Assembly (NCBI RefSeq): GCF_029962835.1 | Contig: NC_080582.1 | Location: 76,690,177 to 76,754,176 of the forward strand | Direction of reading: 5' to 3' | DNA: 64,000 nucleotides | DNA from: Magnolia sinica | Taxonomy: Eukaryota; Streptophyta; Magnoliopsida; Magnoliales; Magnoliaceae | In this document: in pieces, positions 34,453-46,756 of the stretch | Numbering within the stretch: the stretch's first letter is position 1 | How the letters are laid out: each line of letters opens with the position of its first letter | Translations under genes and position numbers: made by a program | The notes under the pieces: model-generated | Seen by the model: the letters and a program-made list of their open reading frames with translations, nothing else | Databases searched by the model: none | What the model was told of the DNA's origin: nothing

Positions 34453-35719
34453 GATGGACGACATAGATGAATCACATACCTCATGGTGGAGATCCACATT
34501 GATAAGAGGTGTGGATACAATACATACATCAATGGGTCCCATGTGGGGCCCGCCATAATGTTTATTTTCCACCCAACCTGTGGATAAGGTCACATAGACC
34601 TGGGGCCCATCGTAATGTTCATTTTCCACCCAACCTGTGGATAAGGTCACACGGACCTAGGGCCCACTGTAATGTTTATTTTCCACCCAACCTGTGGATA
34701 AGGTCACACGGACCTGGGTGAAGAGTAAAAACAAATTTCATATTTGATCCAAAACTTCTGCAACCTAAAAAGGGTTTCAATGGCAGACGTTCAATCCACA
34801 CTTTTCCTTGCCGTGTGAGCCACCTGAGCTGTGTATACGACTGATTTTTGGGTGGCCCATAGCTAGAAGGGAGGCCCACCAAATACAAGGTATTGATGTT
34901 CAACTCACATCATGGTGGGGCCTGAGGTGGGGCCCACTGCCCATCGTCCATGCAAAGCAACGGACACTGCTTACTGCAAGTCTAGAGATGCTGACAGCAA
35001 CAGCATCTGATGTTGCATTTTTTTTTTTTTGAAAATAGAGTTTTTTCCATAGCTTTCGTATGTGGGGCCCACATCAGGTAAATCCGACCCAGCCATTGGT
35101 CCTTATGGCTCAATACAAACCCATCAAGCCCAATATTTGATGGGTTTTGGTGTACAGAAGTATCAGGGTGTATTTCAACGGTAACAATATTATTCTCTAT
35201 GCTATGGCCCGCCAGAAGGTCAGATTGGCGTCATTTTTCGGCTCAATGCCTAAAATGATCTGGGGAACTGGATGGACGGCATGGATTGAATTCATGCTTT
35301 AAGGTGGGACCTACATGAGCAGCCCACCCCAAACACCAAATATATGAATAATATATATATATATATAGGAAAACGGTCACCTGCGAACCAGTTCATACGT
35401 ACTACGTACGAACTTTTTTAAGAACCCATCATCCGTGATGTGGATCCAAAATCTGAACCGTTCATGTGAAGCATCACCTCGTGAAACCCCCCAGGCCCAA
35501 GTTTTACTTTGGTCTAACACTTTGATGGGCCATGAAAAATTAAAACAGTTTACTCCCTTGATTTGCATTTCTCTTTGCTATGGCCTACTAGAATTTTAGA
35601 TCCGGGTGAAAATTTGTCACATGGGATTTCATGGGATTCCGCATCACATGGACCGTTCAGATTAGACACCCATGGCACGTGTGCAAAGGTGCGCACGTGC
35701 GTAGGTGCGCAGGGGAGCA

Positions 35720-35808
<89 letters not shown>

Positions 35809-36965
35809 CAACTGTACGACATGGCCCCAGCAGTCACGAGTAGCCACGCCCTACGTCCAGTGTCCATGGATGCTGGACGGCATGGATATAACACAAGCGT
35901 CGTGGTGGGTCCCACATGTACGTGGCCCACCATGCATATATATATATATGTATGTATGTATGTATGTATTAATATAATATTAATATAATATTATGATAAT
36001 ATAAATATAATATACTATATACACTATATAAACGGTGGATCTCTCCTGAAATGCGGTGGGCCACACCGTCTAATGGATGGAGTAGATTAACACAAATCGG
36101 TGAGGCCCACATCATTCTAGGGGGAGGATAAAGAAAGAGAGAGAGAGAGAGAGAAATGATAAAGACGGCGATAGATGGACCCCGCCACTATGGGCCCCTC
36201 ATAGTTACATCACATACATCAAAATGGGTCTCACCAACAAGTGGGTCCTAAAATAAGAATTAACGGTGGATCACCCACATATTACACTCTTCCTTGATCC
36301 ATTATCCTCCTTAGCTCCTTGCCTTCAATGTTGATGGAGGTAGATGATGATTAGATGGTTGAGATGGGAGATGAGAGAGTGGGAAAGTGGGTCACACTTG
36401 TTGTTTTGGGAGAGTTAGGGAGGTTTGGACGTATGGAGGTTTTTTATTGCTTAGGAGAGTGTTTTGAGAAAGAAGGGGGAGAGAGAAATGATGGGATTAA
36501 AGGGATGGATGGAGTGGTGATTGTAAGGAAAGGGGATGGATAGGTAAGGTTTGGTTTGAAATTTGTAAAAGAGGGATGGGTAGTAGAGAGAGAGTTGACT
36601 TATGGAAAAAGGAGGGATGGGTGTTGTACTTAGGGTATGGCTTGTACTTGACATTGATTGATTGATTGATTGATGGGACATGTTGTAGAAATTTTCTTAA
36701 AATTCTCAACGCGCGACGTTTCTTCAGAATGAGCGCGAACCCACATCTTCTAGCACGGGTATCGATCGGTGCGCGAGTCGTGGTGTTGAAACCGCGGCGA
36801 TGACGGGGTAGCTAAGGTACAAGTTTCGAATTGAGCCGACGTTGGTATGCAGGACTCGGCTTAGGATCGTGCGCAAAAGTCGGATATGGGTCGAGAGTTG
36901 CTGGAATTCGACCGAAAGATCGCAGAAGCCTACGGAACGGTACGGACTAGGATACGGGTCTTACA

Positions 36966-36978
36966 GCTCTCCCCTCTA
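36966..36978 (-). promoter_or_regulatory. Polypurine tract of the chromovirus
   Basis: The minus strand reads TAGAGGGGAGAGC directly before the 3' LTR start TGTAAGACCCG. This is the plus-strand primer site for reverse transcription. Confidence 0.8.
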
Positions 36979-37099
36979 AATAAAAATTTCATCCTCGAAA
37001 TTTACACAATCATAGCAAGTGAACATAACTCATAAGGAGAGAGGAAACATAGCATCATCGTATAAAAATTAAAGACAACATACAAGATACAACATATAA

Positions 37100-38458
37100 T
37101 CAATCATCAAAGAAATGGGGATAGCGCTCTTGAATCTCAGCCTTGCACTTCCAAGATACCTTATCAACAGAATGATGACCCCACTGAACCTTCACCAAAG
37201 GAATGACCTTGGTCTGAAAAACCTGCTCCTTCCAATCAAGAATACGGACTAGCTGCTCAATGTAAGAAGCGTCCTCGCGAACCTCCAATGGCTGCCAATC
37301 AATAACAAGAACTACGTCTGACCCACACTTCCTCAACATAGAGACGTAAAAAATATTGTGGACACCAGACAACTAAGATGGTAAGGTAAGCCGATAAGCT
37401 ACAGTGCCAATGTGCTCAGTGATCTTAAAAGGTCCTATGAATCTCGGGCAAGCTTACCCTTCGCTCCAAATCAAACTATGTCATTCATGAGCGAGATCTT
37501 GAGATACACGTGGTCCCCTACATCAAACTCTAAGGGACGACACCGGCGATCAACAAAACTCTTCTGCCAGCTCTGAAATGTGCGCATCTTTGCCTGATGA
37601 TATCGATAACCTCTGACGTCTCCTGCATAAGCTCGGGACCTAGGAGACGCCGCTCTCTGATATCGGTCCAACAACTTGAAGATCTGCACAGTCTGCCATA
37701 TAATGCCTCAAAAGGAGCCATGCCAATGGTCGCCTGATAGCTGTTGTTATATGCAAACTCAGCCAATCGCAGATGCTCATCTCAGCTACTCTCGAAGTCA
37801 ATCACGCAGGTCCGAAGCATGTCCTCAAGGATCTGATTGACTCTCAGTCTGGCCATCGCTCTGCAGGTGATACATGGTGCTGAGCTGCAAATCAGTGCCC
37901 ATCGCTCTTTGAAAGCTCTTCCAAAACTGAGACGTGAACCTCGAGTCTCAGTCAGAAATGATTGAGACTAGAATACCGTACAGTCTCACAATCTCCTCGA
38001 TAAATAACCTCACAAGTCGGTCCAAAGGCCAAGTCGCACGAATCACAAGGAAATGTGCCGACTTCGTTAGACAGTCCACAACAACCCAGATGGTGTTATG
38101 ACCACGCTGAGTCTTCGGTAAACCCATGATAAAATCGGTAGATACGTGCTCCCACTTTCACATCGGGACGCTCAACGGCTCCAATGGACTAGAGGGTCTA
38201 TGATGATCGACCTTGACACGCTGGCATGTGTCACACTCGGCTACAAAACTGGCGATCTATTGCTTTATCCCTGCCCAAAAATATTATCTCCTCATATCAC
38301 GGTACATCTTCATCGAGCCAAGGTGGATAGAAAACCGCGATTGATGTGCCTCAGTCATAAGATCTCTGCGCAACTCAGGAATATCCGGGACACATAATTG
38401 GCCTCTGAAGCGAAGTCCACCATCAGAACCAATCTGTTAATCTGTCTAACTCTCAGAT
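37100..38458 (-). pseudogene. Chromovirus integrase and chromodomain-like tail, broken
   Basis: Minus strand: a zinc-binding HHCC region (EAHQSRFSIHLGSMKMYRDM...ECDTCQRVK), then the catalytic core with first Asp in HVSTDFIMGLPKTQRGHNTI, second Asp near IISD[16 protein letters not shown], and Glu in [17 protein letters not shown]. Next come LAEFAYNNSYQATIGMAPFE, and the chromodomain-like tail at 37100-37372 (HNIFYVSMLRKC...VIPLVKVQWGHHSVDKVSWK). At least four stops interrupt it. Chromodomains of this group direct insertion into heterochromatin. The frame is separated from the RNase H by the solo LTR at 38464. Confidence 0.88.
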
Positions 38459-39189
38459 GTTGTGTGAGACCCGCATCCTAGCTCACACCATTCCATAGGC
38501 TTCCGTGATTCTCCCGGTCAAATTCCGGTAAACTTCGACCTTTATCCGACATTTGCGTGCAATCCTGAGTTGTGTCCCGTATTTCAGAATCGGCTTGACC
38601 TGAGACTTGTACCCTTGCAACTGCACCGTCGTCATGATTCCTACACCGCTTCTTGCGTGCCAAAGCGATACCCCAGCTAGGAGATGTGAGCCCACGTTCA
38701 GTTCGAGGAAAACGCCGTGCGTTGCAAATTTCGAGAGAATCTCTACAATATGTCCCATCAACCAATTAATTAAGTATACACCATATCTCAAGTACATCAC
38801 CCATACCCCATACCACCTCATCCCCCTACAAGTCAACTCTCCCTCTCCCCACCCATACCTCATTTACATAATTTTCAACCCAACCCATGCCTTTCCGTTC
38901 CCATGCCTTACAATAACCATTCCACCCATCCCTCTTCTCCATCATTCCTCTCTCTCTCATTTTCAAAATCTATCTCCTAAGCGACCATGGAGGGGTGGAT
39001 GTCCATGGGAAGGAAGCCATGTGTGGCCTACCTTCCTACCACCCAATCCTACGCTCCAAAATCGATCTCAACTGTTGAATCTTATTCCCCTGGAGCTCTA
39101 TATTGCATTGGCGGAAGAAGGAAGTGGAGATCTAACGGTGGGTGATCTTAAATCTACATTTTTCATTTTTGTTGTGGTGATTTAAGGGC

Positions 39190-39267
39190 CCACGTGGTGG
39201 GACCCACCTTGATGTATGCTTTATATCCAAGAGGGGCCCATAGTGGCGGGGCCCCTCCACCATCACC

Positions 39268-39337
<70 letters not shown>

Positions 39338-41340
39338 TTCCTTGTATATGATGATGAAGATAATGAGGTGCGTGGTCCACATGATGTGTATGTGTGTGGC
39401 CCACTAGGATATGTTATATCCATGCCGTCTACACATAGGGCCCATCTTGATGACGTCCAGCGGACAGGCCACTGCCTGTCTACCTAGACAGACATGGATG
39501 AAGGAAAATATAAAAAAATCAACTTTATTCCAAAAGCTGCGGTGGGTCACACGTGTGGACCCACCTCTGACGCATGTGTTTCATCTAAGCCGTGTGACCC
39601 ACCTCTGACGCATGTGTTTCATCTAAGCCATCCACACCGTCCATGTAGGGACGGTGGGGCCCTGATGTGGTGCTCGTTCAGGTTGGACGTGACCCCCACA
39701 ATGATGTATGCATTGTAGATCCTCCACCGTCCAGATGCTTAGGATGGTGGGGATTACTGTGATGCATGTGCCATCCACACGTGGGACGCAACTTGATGGA
39801 GGTGCTGTGTCTACACCGTCCACACATGTGGACCCTACACCAGCAAAGAGCTGATGTATTAACGTCAGCAAATCCTTAGGCCCACCATGTTGTATCTGTT
39901 TCACCCGCACCATCCAGCAAAGGACGGTGCTAGATGCACCCACCCACACGTGTGGGATCCACCTGGTATGTATATTACATACAGGCCGTCCAACGTGGCC
40001 TACCTTGGATGCATATATTTTGTATCAACGCCGTCCATCCATCCTTGTGGCCACACGCATGATGTGTGTTATTTGCAGCCACACTGTCTATCTACAGGGA
40101 CCCCACATAGATGCATGTATTATGTACCCCCACCGTCCAATCTACTGGACGGTAGGATTCCACCATTGATGTATGTATTATATACATGCACCGTCCATCT
40201 GGACGGTGGGGCCCATGCAGCAGAATGGTGTTGTTTTGATGTCAGAAGCTTTTGTGGGCCCACTGATGTATGTATTGTACTCCACACTGTCCATCAATGT
40301 AGACTCCACAGTGATGTATGTGTCATATCCCACCGTCCAGAAGCAGGGATGGTGAGCAGCTGTGATTTATGTGTTTTATTCATGCTGCATTGCAGCTGTG
40401 GGACCCACGCACATGTGGACTCCACATGATGCATGTGTTTACCAATGTCGTCCATCTGTTTGGTATCCACCATCCAGATGGCTGGACGGTGGTGCATACT
40501 GTGATGTATGTGATATATATCCTGGCCGTCCATCCCTGGTTGGGACATGGACCCCACGTGATGTACGTGTTGTATCTACTCCGTCCATCCATTTGATGTA
40601 GCCCACCATGATCTAGGCCCTACCATGAGATATGTGTTGTTTATCCATGCCGTCCATTTAGTGGACCCATTTGAAAGGTGTAGGCCCGCCTGCTAATCGT
40701 GCAGGGCCCACCTGTTGTGTAATTGCAAAGCCCACCATATTATATGTATTCCATCTATGCCGTCCACAGGACATTGACTCCACACGATGTATGCTTTATC
40801 CACACCATCCGTGGGATGTGTGGCTCACCTGATGTATGTGTTTTATATCCACATTATCCACTTGATATATATATGAGGCCCATGTGCAGGGCCCACCTAT
40901 TATGTACTTGAGGCCCAGGTGCAGGGCCCACCTGTTATGTATATTAGGCCCATATGTAGGGCCTACCTGTTGTGTATTTGTGGCTCAAGTATGAGGCCCA
41001 TTGTGTTGTGTAGCAGGCCCATCAATGCGACCCACTTGATGTGTATATAGGCCCATTGATGCGGCCCACTTGTCATATTTGAGGCACATAGGTTGCGGCC
41101 CATTATGATGTATTGAGGCCCATGGGTCGTGGCCCATTAAAATGTGTTTCGGCCTATATGTCGTGGCCCATTTGATGTATTCAAGACCCAGATATGTTTC
41201 CCATTTGATGCATACGAGACCCAGGTGTAGGGCCCACCTATTGTGTATTCGAGGCCCATGGGTTGTGGCCCATTGTGATGTATTCGAGGCCCAAGTGTGA
41301 GGCCTGATGTGATGTATGTGTGGCTATTACGTTGCGTATG
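39190..41340. repeat. Degenerate tandem units TGGGCCCACC...GATGTATGTGTTTTATCCA inside the solo LTR
   Basis: Some 40-50 irregular units of 40-80 bp, each built from GTGGGCCCAC, (G)ATGATGTATGTGT, ATCCA(C/T)(G/A)CCGTCCA and variants. The units get shorter (AGGCCCATGTGTAGGGCCCACC) towards 41300. They look like fragments of the foldback repeat family multiplied in tandem. Confidence 0.7.
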
Positions 41341-41449
41341 AATCCCTTACGTGGGCCACTCATTGGGAGCAATGTTGGTTAGATGTCCACATTGATGGGC
41401 AATGATGGTTAGATGTCCTCATTGTGATCTTTCCTTAGGCCTTGTTAAG

Positions 41450-42420
41450 CTCGTTCTTACCGATTCTGATTATCGATCGATTTTGATTGTCGTGACCGAT
41501 TGTTGATTCCGATTGACATGACCATTTGTCGATTCTGATTATCGATCAATTTTGATTGTCATAACTAGTTGTTGATTCCGATTGACGTGACTGATTTACT
41601 GATTCTGATTATTGAACGATTCCGATTATCATGACCGATTGCCGATTCCGATTGTCAAGACCGATTTACCGATTTTGATTATTGATCGATTTCAATTGTC
41701 GTAACCGATTGTCGATTCCGATTGACATAACCGATTTGTCGATCCTGATTATCGATCGATTCCGATTGTCATGAACAGTTACAGATTTCAATTGACGTGA
41801 CTGATTTGCCGATTCTGATTATTGATCGATTTTGATTATCATGACTAATTGTCGATTCCGATTGTCAAGACCGATTTACCGATTCTGATTATCGATCGAT
41901 TTCGATTGTCATGACCGATTGTTGATTTTGATTGACATGACCGATTTGCCGATTCTGATTATCGATCGATTCTGATTGTCATGGCCAGTTGCCAATTTCG
42001 ATTGACGTGACTGATATGTCGATTCTGATTCCGATTATCGATCGATTCCGATTATCATGACCGATTACCGATTTCGATTGACATGACTGATTTGTAGATT
42101 CCGATATCAATCGATCCGATTGTCGTGACCGATTTGCCGATTCTGATTATCGATCGATTTCGATTGTCGATCCCGATTGTCATGGCCGATTGCTGATTCT
42201 GATTGACGTGATCGATTTACCGATTCTGATTATCGATCGATCCCGATTATCGTGGCCGATTGCCGATTTCGATTGATGTGACCGATTTGCCGACTCTGAT
42301 TATCGATCGATCCTGATTGTCGTGACCGATTGGCCAATTTTGATATTAATTGATCCGATTATCGTGACCGATTTGTCGATTCTGATTATTAATCGATCCC
42401 AATTATCGAGCCCGTTGTGA
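41450..42420. repeat. 70-bp minisatellite, about 14 copies, within an LTR
   Basis: The unit contains GATTCTGATTATCGATCGAT, CCGATTGTCATGACCGATTG and CCGATTCCGATTGACATGAC, with a period of about 70 bp built from a shorter C/TGATT-type repeat of 10-12 bp. Copies differ by 5-15%. The other two LTR copies have only a trace of this at the matching place (for example about 14708-14745), so it expanded in this lineage. Confidence 0.9.
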
Positions 42421-42926
42421 TGTATGTTAGGCCCATGTGAAAGGTCCATCGTGATGTGTATTAAGCTCTTGAGTGAGGCCCATGGTGTTGTATATTTGGG
42501 CCCTTGTGTGAGGTCATGGGTCCACTATATGTTAGGATATATGAGGGCCATTCCTCGGGGGTCAATGTTGGTTAAATGTCCACATTGTCGAGGTCGATTG
42601 TCGAGGTCAATTGTCAATGCCGGTTATTGATACTGATTATAAGTATGTGACAGCATAGCATTATAATACATAGCCATACGCATCATCTGTATGTTTGTTA
42701 TGAGATGTGGTTGATCATTGCATATGTTATTGAACATGTTGTTATGAGACTCCCTGATAGGCGGAGGTTATCTCATATGAGCGCATGGTATGCGCAGGAT
42801 TGATGCATGACTGGATTGTATAACTCATACATCTTGCATTATGATTACTGTATGCCCTAGCAATATCGAGGCCGTAGCCTCCATAGGCATATCGTGGATG
42901 GCCAGACAGGATACCGAAAATTTATT

Positions 42927-43223
42927 CTAGCATTGGGCTGCCATAGATGACCATGAGTAAAAATTCATAAACCCTCTTGGTACGAGAGGACGCCCCAACG
43001 TCGAGATCAAGTGGATACATGAGCGCCCGAGTGCCGAATACCAGGAGGCTACGTCTTCCACTGTGTCATGGTCGGTTGGGAGGGGGTGTGGCCTTACCCG
43101 CCTGAGAGCGAGGGGCATTGCTAGGCTGAGTTTGACCAGCTCATGAATGGGTCCACTATCGAAGTGCCGAATAGGTATTGGCAGATTATTGGCCAGGCGG
43201 ATAGTGAGGTTTCTTACGCTCAC
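42927..43223 (-). other. Antisense reading frame conserved in the LTR family (copy 3)
   Basis: Third copy: SVRNLTIRLANNLPIPIRHF ... GPIHELVKLSLAMP ... HPLPTDHDTVEDVASWYSAL. It is opposite to the LTR's own direction, as in the other two copies. Confidence 0.4.
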
Positions 43224-44368
43224 TTGGACTGTGTGGATGGGAGAGCGGCAGTGCCATTTGGAGTCTACTAAACCCCAGTGATGATCTCAGAGATGAACTG
43301 TACTGATACGTGGACTTATTGAGCAGAAGTTGCATACTCATTCATTCACTATCCACTCAGGCTGGTGGTGCGCAACTATTTGTTACGTATACATTCGCAA
43401 TGGTCAAGATTTCGGTTAGGGCGCGCGACTAACCTAAGATTAGGAGTTTACCACATTGAGACTGACTATCCAAATTAGGTATGGGACTAGTTTGGATAGA
43501 AGTCCCTTGTGATGGGTCCCATAACCTGCGATACTACGTACTATCATCTCAACTTTACACTCTAGCATGGTCACTCCGTTCGCACCGCATATTGCATTAT
43601 ATCTGCGGCATATGGCAATCTGGGTTATTGTGTTTTTACATTTATATGGTCTAGGTACGGCTGACACTATTTGTGTTACTCATCAGGAATGTATATTGCA
43701 TTGCATCCTCTGCATCTGATGTTTAGCGCTCTATGACTCCTCATTTGCATAGTTGATTCGTATTGCGTATTCTAATATTGTATGACTTATGAACTTGTCA
43801 GTATTTCTACTTACTCTGATAATTCATGATCTTGTCAGTATTTCTACTTATTCCGACATTATATGATTTATAGGTTACCAGTATTTTCAGTATTGTATGA
43901 CTATGGCATTGTATTAAATACTTGGCACTTACCTCGTGCACACACTTACACCACCTTCTAAGCTTTCTATAAGCTTATGCACGATAGATGCGTGCAGGTG
44001 ATGTTAGATTGCAGCAGTGTTGAGCTTGGAGCGTGCAGCGGTCTTTTAGAGATTAATTTTTGATTTATGTATTTCCCTTTCAGCATTATACTCAAATAAT
44101 TATATTAGTGGATATGTGATGATGATGTTGCCTTTGTGAATTTGGTAATCTTGTAGTTATGCTTATTACGAGTTAAATGTACAAAAAAAAATCCTCCTTG
44201 TAGGATCCCAGGATTAGAATCTGGCATATGGACACTAGGAGCCAAGAATGGAGTACTACGGAGGCTGTCGGCACCAGATTTGGCGATCGGGATTCCTGTG
44301 AATCCAATCTCCGGGTTTGGGGCGTGACATGCTGCCTTTGCTCGGTAATCCTGTAACGACTCATCTGT

Positions 44369-44938
44369 CTAGTAAGCCTCGATCACCCTTAAGATAAGAG
44401 AGGGTTGAATCAATAGGCTCGATAGCTTGACGATAGAAGGCTGCAGACCAAACTCGAAGTCGTACTCTACTATATCCTCGAGCATCCTCCACTCCTGAAT
44501 CATCACATGTGCCACCAGGCCTGGTGGCTGATGACTGAGGGCATCCGCCACCACATTCGCCTTGCCTGGGTGGTATTGGAGGTCAAAATCATAGTCCTTC
44601 AAAAACTCTATCTAGCGTCTCTGCCTCATGTTCAGCTTAGACTGAGAAAATAGATATTTCAAGCTTTTGTGGTCAGAGAAGAGCTTGAACCTAACCCCAT
44701 AAAGATAGTGTCTCCACACTTTCAGTGCGAAGACGACTGCTGCCAGCTCCAAATCATGTGTGGGGTAGTTCAGCTCATGAACCTTGAGCTGACGAGACGC
44801 GAAGGCTACAGGTCTGTCATGCTGCATCAGGACAGCGCCTAAACTAATACGTGAGGCATCGGTAAATACAACAAATCCATCACTCCCAGAGGGAAGAGTG
44901 AGAACAGGAGTGGACATCAGACGGTCCTTTAGCTCCAC
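44369..44938 (-). pseudogene. Chromovirus RNase H, broken
   Basis: Minus strand: [80 protein letters not shown], then a stop in place of the Trp (TAG at 44612-44614), then LKDYDFDLQYHPGKANVVAD. The Asp-Glu-Asp pattern (TDAS, LELAA, SDHK) of RNase H is present. It removes the RNA template during reverse transcription. Confidence 0.92.
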
Positions 44939-44962
44939 AAATGCCTGCTCACATGCATCAGT

Positions 44963-45700
44963 CTAAACAAAATTTGTGCCCTTCCGAGTCAACCTGGTCA
45001 ACTGAGCTGCAATACGGGAGAAGCCCTCAATGAAACGCCGATAGTATCCCGCTAAACCAAGGAAACTGCAGATCTTAGACGCAGTCGTGGCCTGGCCCCA
45101 CTGACGCACTACCTCAACCTTTGAGGGGTTCACTGCGACACACTCTTCGTCACCACGTGACCGAGGAACCTCACCTCCTCCTACCAGAACTCGCACTTCT
45201 CTAGCTTCGCATACAACTGGTGGGCACAGAGGGTCTGCAAAGCAATCTCCAGATGCTGCATATGCTCCTCACCGGTCCTCGAATATATCAGAATATCGTC
45301 GATGAAGACCACAACAAACTGATCGAGATATGGACAGAAGACCTTGTTCATCAACTGCATAAAGATCATGGGTGCATTGGTCAGTCCGAAGGACATAACC
45401 TGAAACTCAAAATGACCATAACGCATCCTGAAAGCCATCTTCGGGATGTCCTCCTCTCGAACTCGAATCTGATGATAATTGGAACGCAGGTCAATCTTCG
45501 AAAAGAACTATGCACCCTGCAGTTGATCAAATAAATCATTTATCCTCGAGAGCGGGTACTTGTTCTTGATCATGACCTAGTTGAGCTCGCGGTAGTCCAC
45601 ACAGAGCCTCAATGAGCCATCCTTCTTCCTAACGAAGAGTACCGGCGCTCCCCACGGAGAACTGCTCGGATGAATGAATCACAACTCACGCAACTCGTCC
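44963..45700 (-). pseudogene. Chromovirus reverse transcriptase, broken
   Basis: Minus strand: KNKYPLSRINDLFDQLQGA, a stop replacing Gln (TAG at 45508-45510), [40 protein letters not shown], and the catalytic box [12 protein letters not shown], then thumb pieces (SFLGLAGYYRRFIEGFSRIA) in a shifted frame. The catalytic FIDD is intact, but stops and frameshifts make it non-functional. Confidence 0.93.
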
Positions 45701-45828
45701 AACTGTCGTTGTAGCTCTAGCAACTCCATCGGTGCCATACGGTACGGGGCCTTTGATATAGGTATGGTACCGGGCACAAAATCGATCTAAAACTCAATAT
45801 GCCGACGCGGCGGTAATCCCGAAATCTC

Positions 45829-46262
45829 CTAGAACACATTGGAAAAATCATAGACCACCGGCAACTGATCGATACATAAGGCAACGGCCTCCTCAACTGC
45901 ACAGGACATGAGGCAAGACAACGACTCTCCTCTGGGCTCGGTAATGAACTGGAACTGTGGCAAGCCGGGTATAAAGAATGTGACGGTCCTCTCGGAATAG
46001 TCCAACACTGCGTGGTACTCGGCAAGCCAATCCATGCCCAGGATGATGTCAAAATCTAACATCGGCAGCACAAATAAATCGACGGGCAAAAAGATATCAC
46101 CGACTAGAATCGGGCAAGATGAACAGAAACGGCCCAATACTGTAGCCTTCCCCAAGGGCGTCGATACGGTTAACCCCTCGTGATCAGACTCTGTCAACAA
46201 TCCAGTCAAATGACAAAAATCCTCGGACATGAATGAATGCGATACACCGGAATCAAACAGTA
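45829..46262 (-). pseudogene. Chromovirus aspartic protease
   Basis: Minus strand: ARVLFDSGVSHSFMSEDF with the catalytic Asp (FDSG), PLGKATVLGRFCSSCPILVG, and FDIILGMDWLAEYHAVLDYS, the usual gypsy protease ending. It matures the Gag-Pol polyprotein. This domain is largely open. Confidence 0.9.
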
Positions 46263-46756
46263 CACGTGCGATACATGCGGAGATAGAAAGAATACCCTTA
46301 ATGACTCCTCCAGATGACTGCGGATCCTGCTGAGCCGCGTAAAACCTATCCTGAGCTGGCTGGGGAGGTGTCTGTCCCCTCTGAGGTCCCTAGTGCTGCT
46401 GCTACTTCTACGGCGGCCTGTACTATTGTCTCTGCTGCTGCTGGGGCCTCGACGGCTGAGGTGGCTGCGGTAGCTGCTGATGGGGTCGCTGCTATGCTGG
46501 AGGTTGTTGCTGAGGTCGCTACTGCGCTGGAAGCTGTTGTGGCCCTCTCGACTGCTGCAGATGAGGGCGAGGGCACTGATATACGCGGTGCCCTGTCCCA
46601 TCACATCCATAATAAGTCCCTGTAAACAGCTGCTGAGGTGGCGCTGGAGGTGCTGCTGAGGCTGCTGGTGCTCTAGCAGGTGGGTAGCTCTTGTACCTCT
46701 GTGGGCGTCGATGCTACTGGGAGCTACTAGAGGAGGCCTGCCTCTTCCGGCCTCTC
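46263..46756 (-). pseudogene. Chromovirus gag C-terminus with zinc knuckle, truncated
   Basis: A Gln/Pro/Ser-rich linker with a zinc knuckle at about 46568-46620 (YYGCDGTGHRVYQC). The first Cys of the CCHC is Tyr. At 46757 gag runs directly into LTR sequence; the N-terminal gag, primer-binding site and most of the 5' LTR are missing. Confidence 0.75.

Larger units (their letters stand above)
20522..36965 (-). repeat. 3' LTR of the chromovirus, interrupted by a CACTA element
   Basis: Plus-strand start TGTCACGCCCCAAAC, end GGATACGGGTCTTACA. Removing the CACTA insertion leaves about 4.45 kb. The final 265 bp (36700-36965) align with the truncated 5' LTR at 46757-47029. It includes (CT)n then (AT)n at about 35723-35804, (GA)n near 36137 and several GTGGGCC foldback segments (for example 34150-34450). 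Confidence 0.9.
38464..44329 (+). mobile_element. Solo LTR of the same Tekay-like family, inserted in the chromovirus pol
   Basis: 5866 bp, starting TGTGAGACCCGCATCCTAG and ending TTTGGGGCGTGACA, the reverse of the host element's LTR ends, so it sits head-on to its host. Flanks TGTTG (38459-38463) and TGCTG (44330-44334) fit a target duplication with one later change. It holds (CT)n at 39270-39334, a long stretch of GTGGGCC/TGATGTATG foldback-type segments (39190-41340), a 70-bp minisatellite (41450-42420) and the antisense frame at 42927-43223. The frames between 38607 and 40911 are not protein genes. Confidence 0.9.

Noticed and set aside
38607-40911. Many 60-190 codon frames (for example 38607-39185, 39887-40429)
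   Set aside because: They lie in LTR U3 and repeated GTGGGCC/TGATGTATG units, overlap on both strands, and show no domain or conserved start.
41450-42420. Regularly repeated units that could suggest a CRISPR array
   Set aside because: Units are directly tandem with no unique spacers, no cas genes, and the context is a plant LTR. It is a minisatellite.
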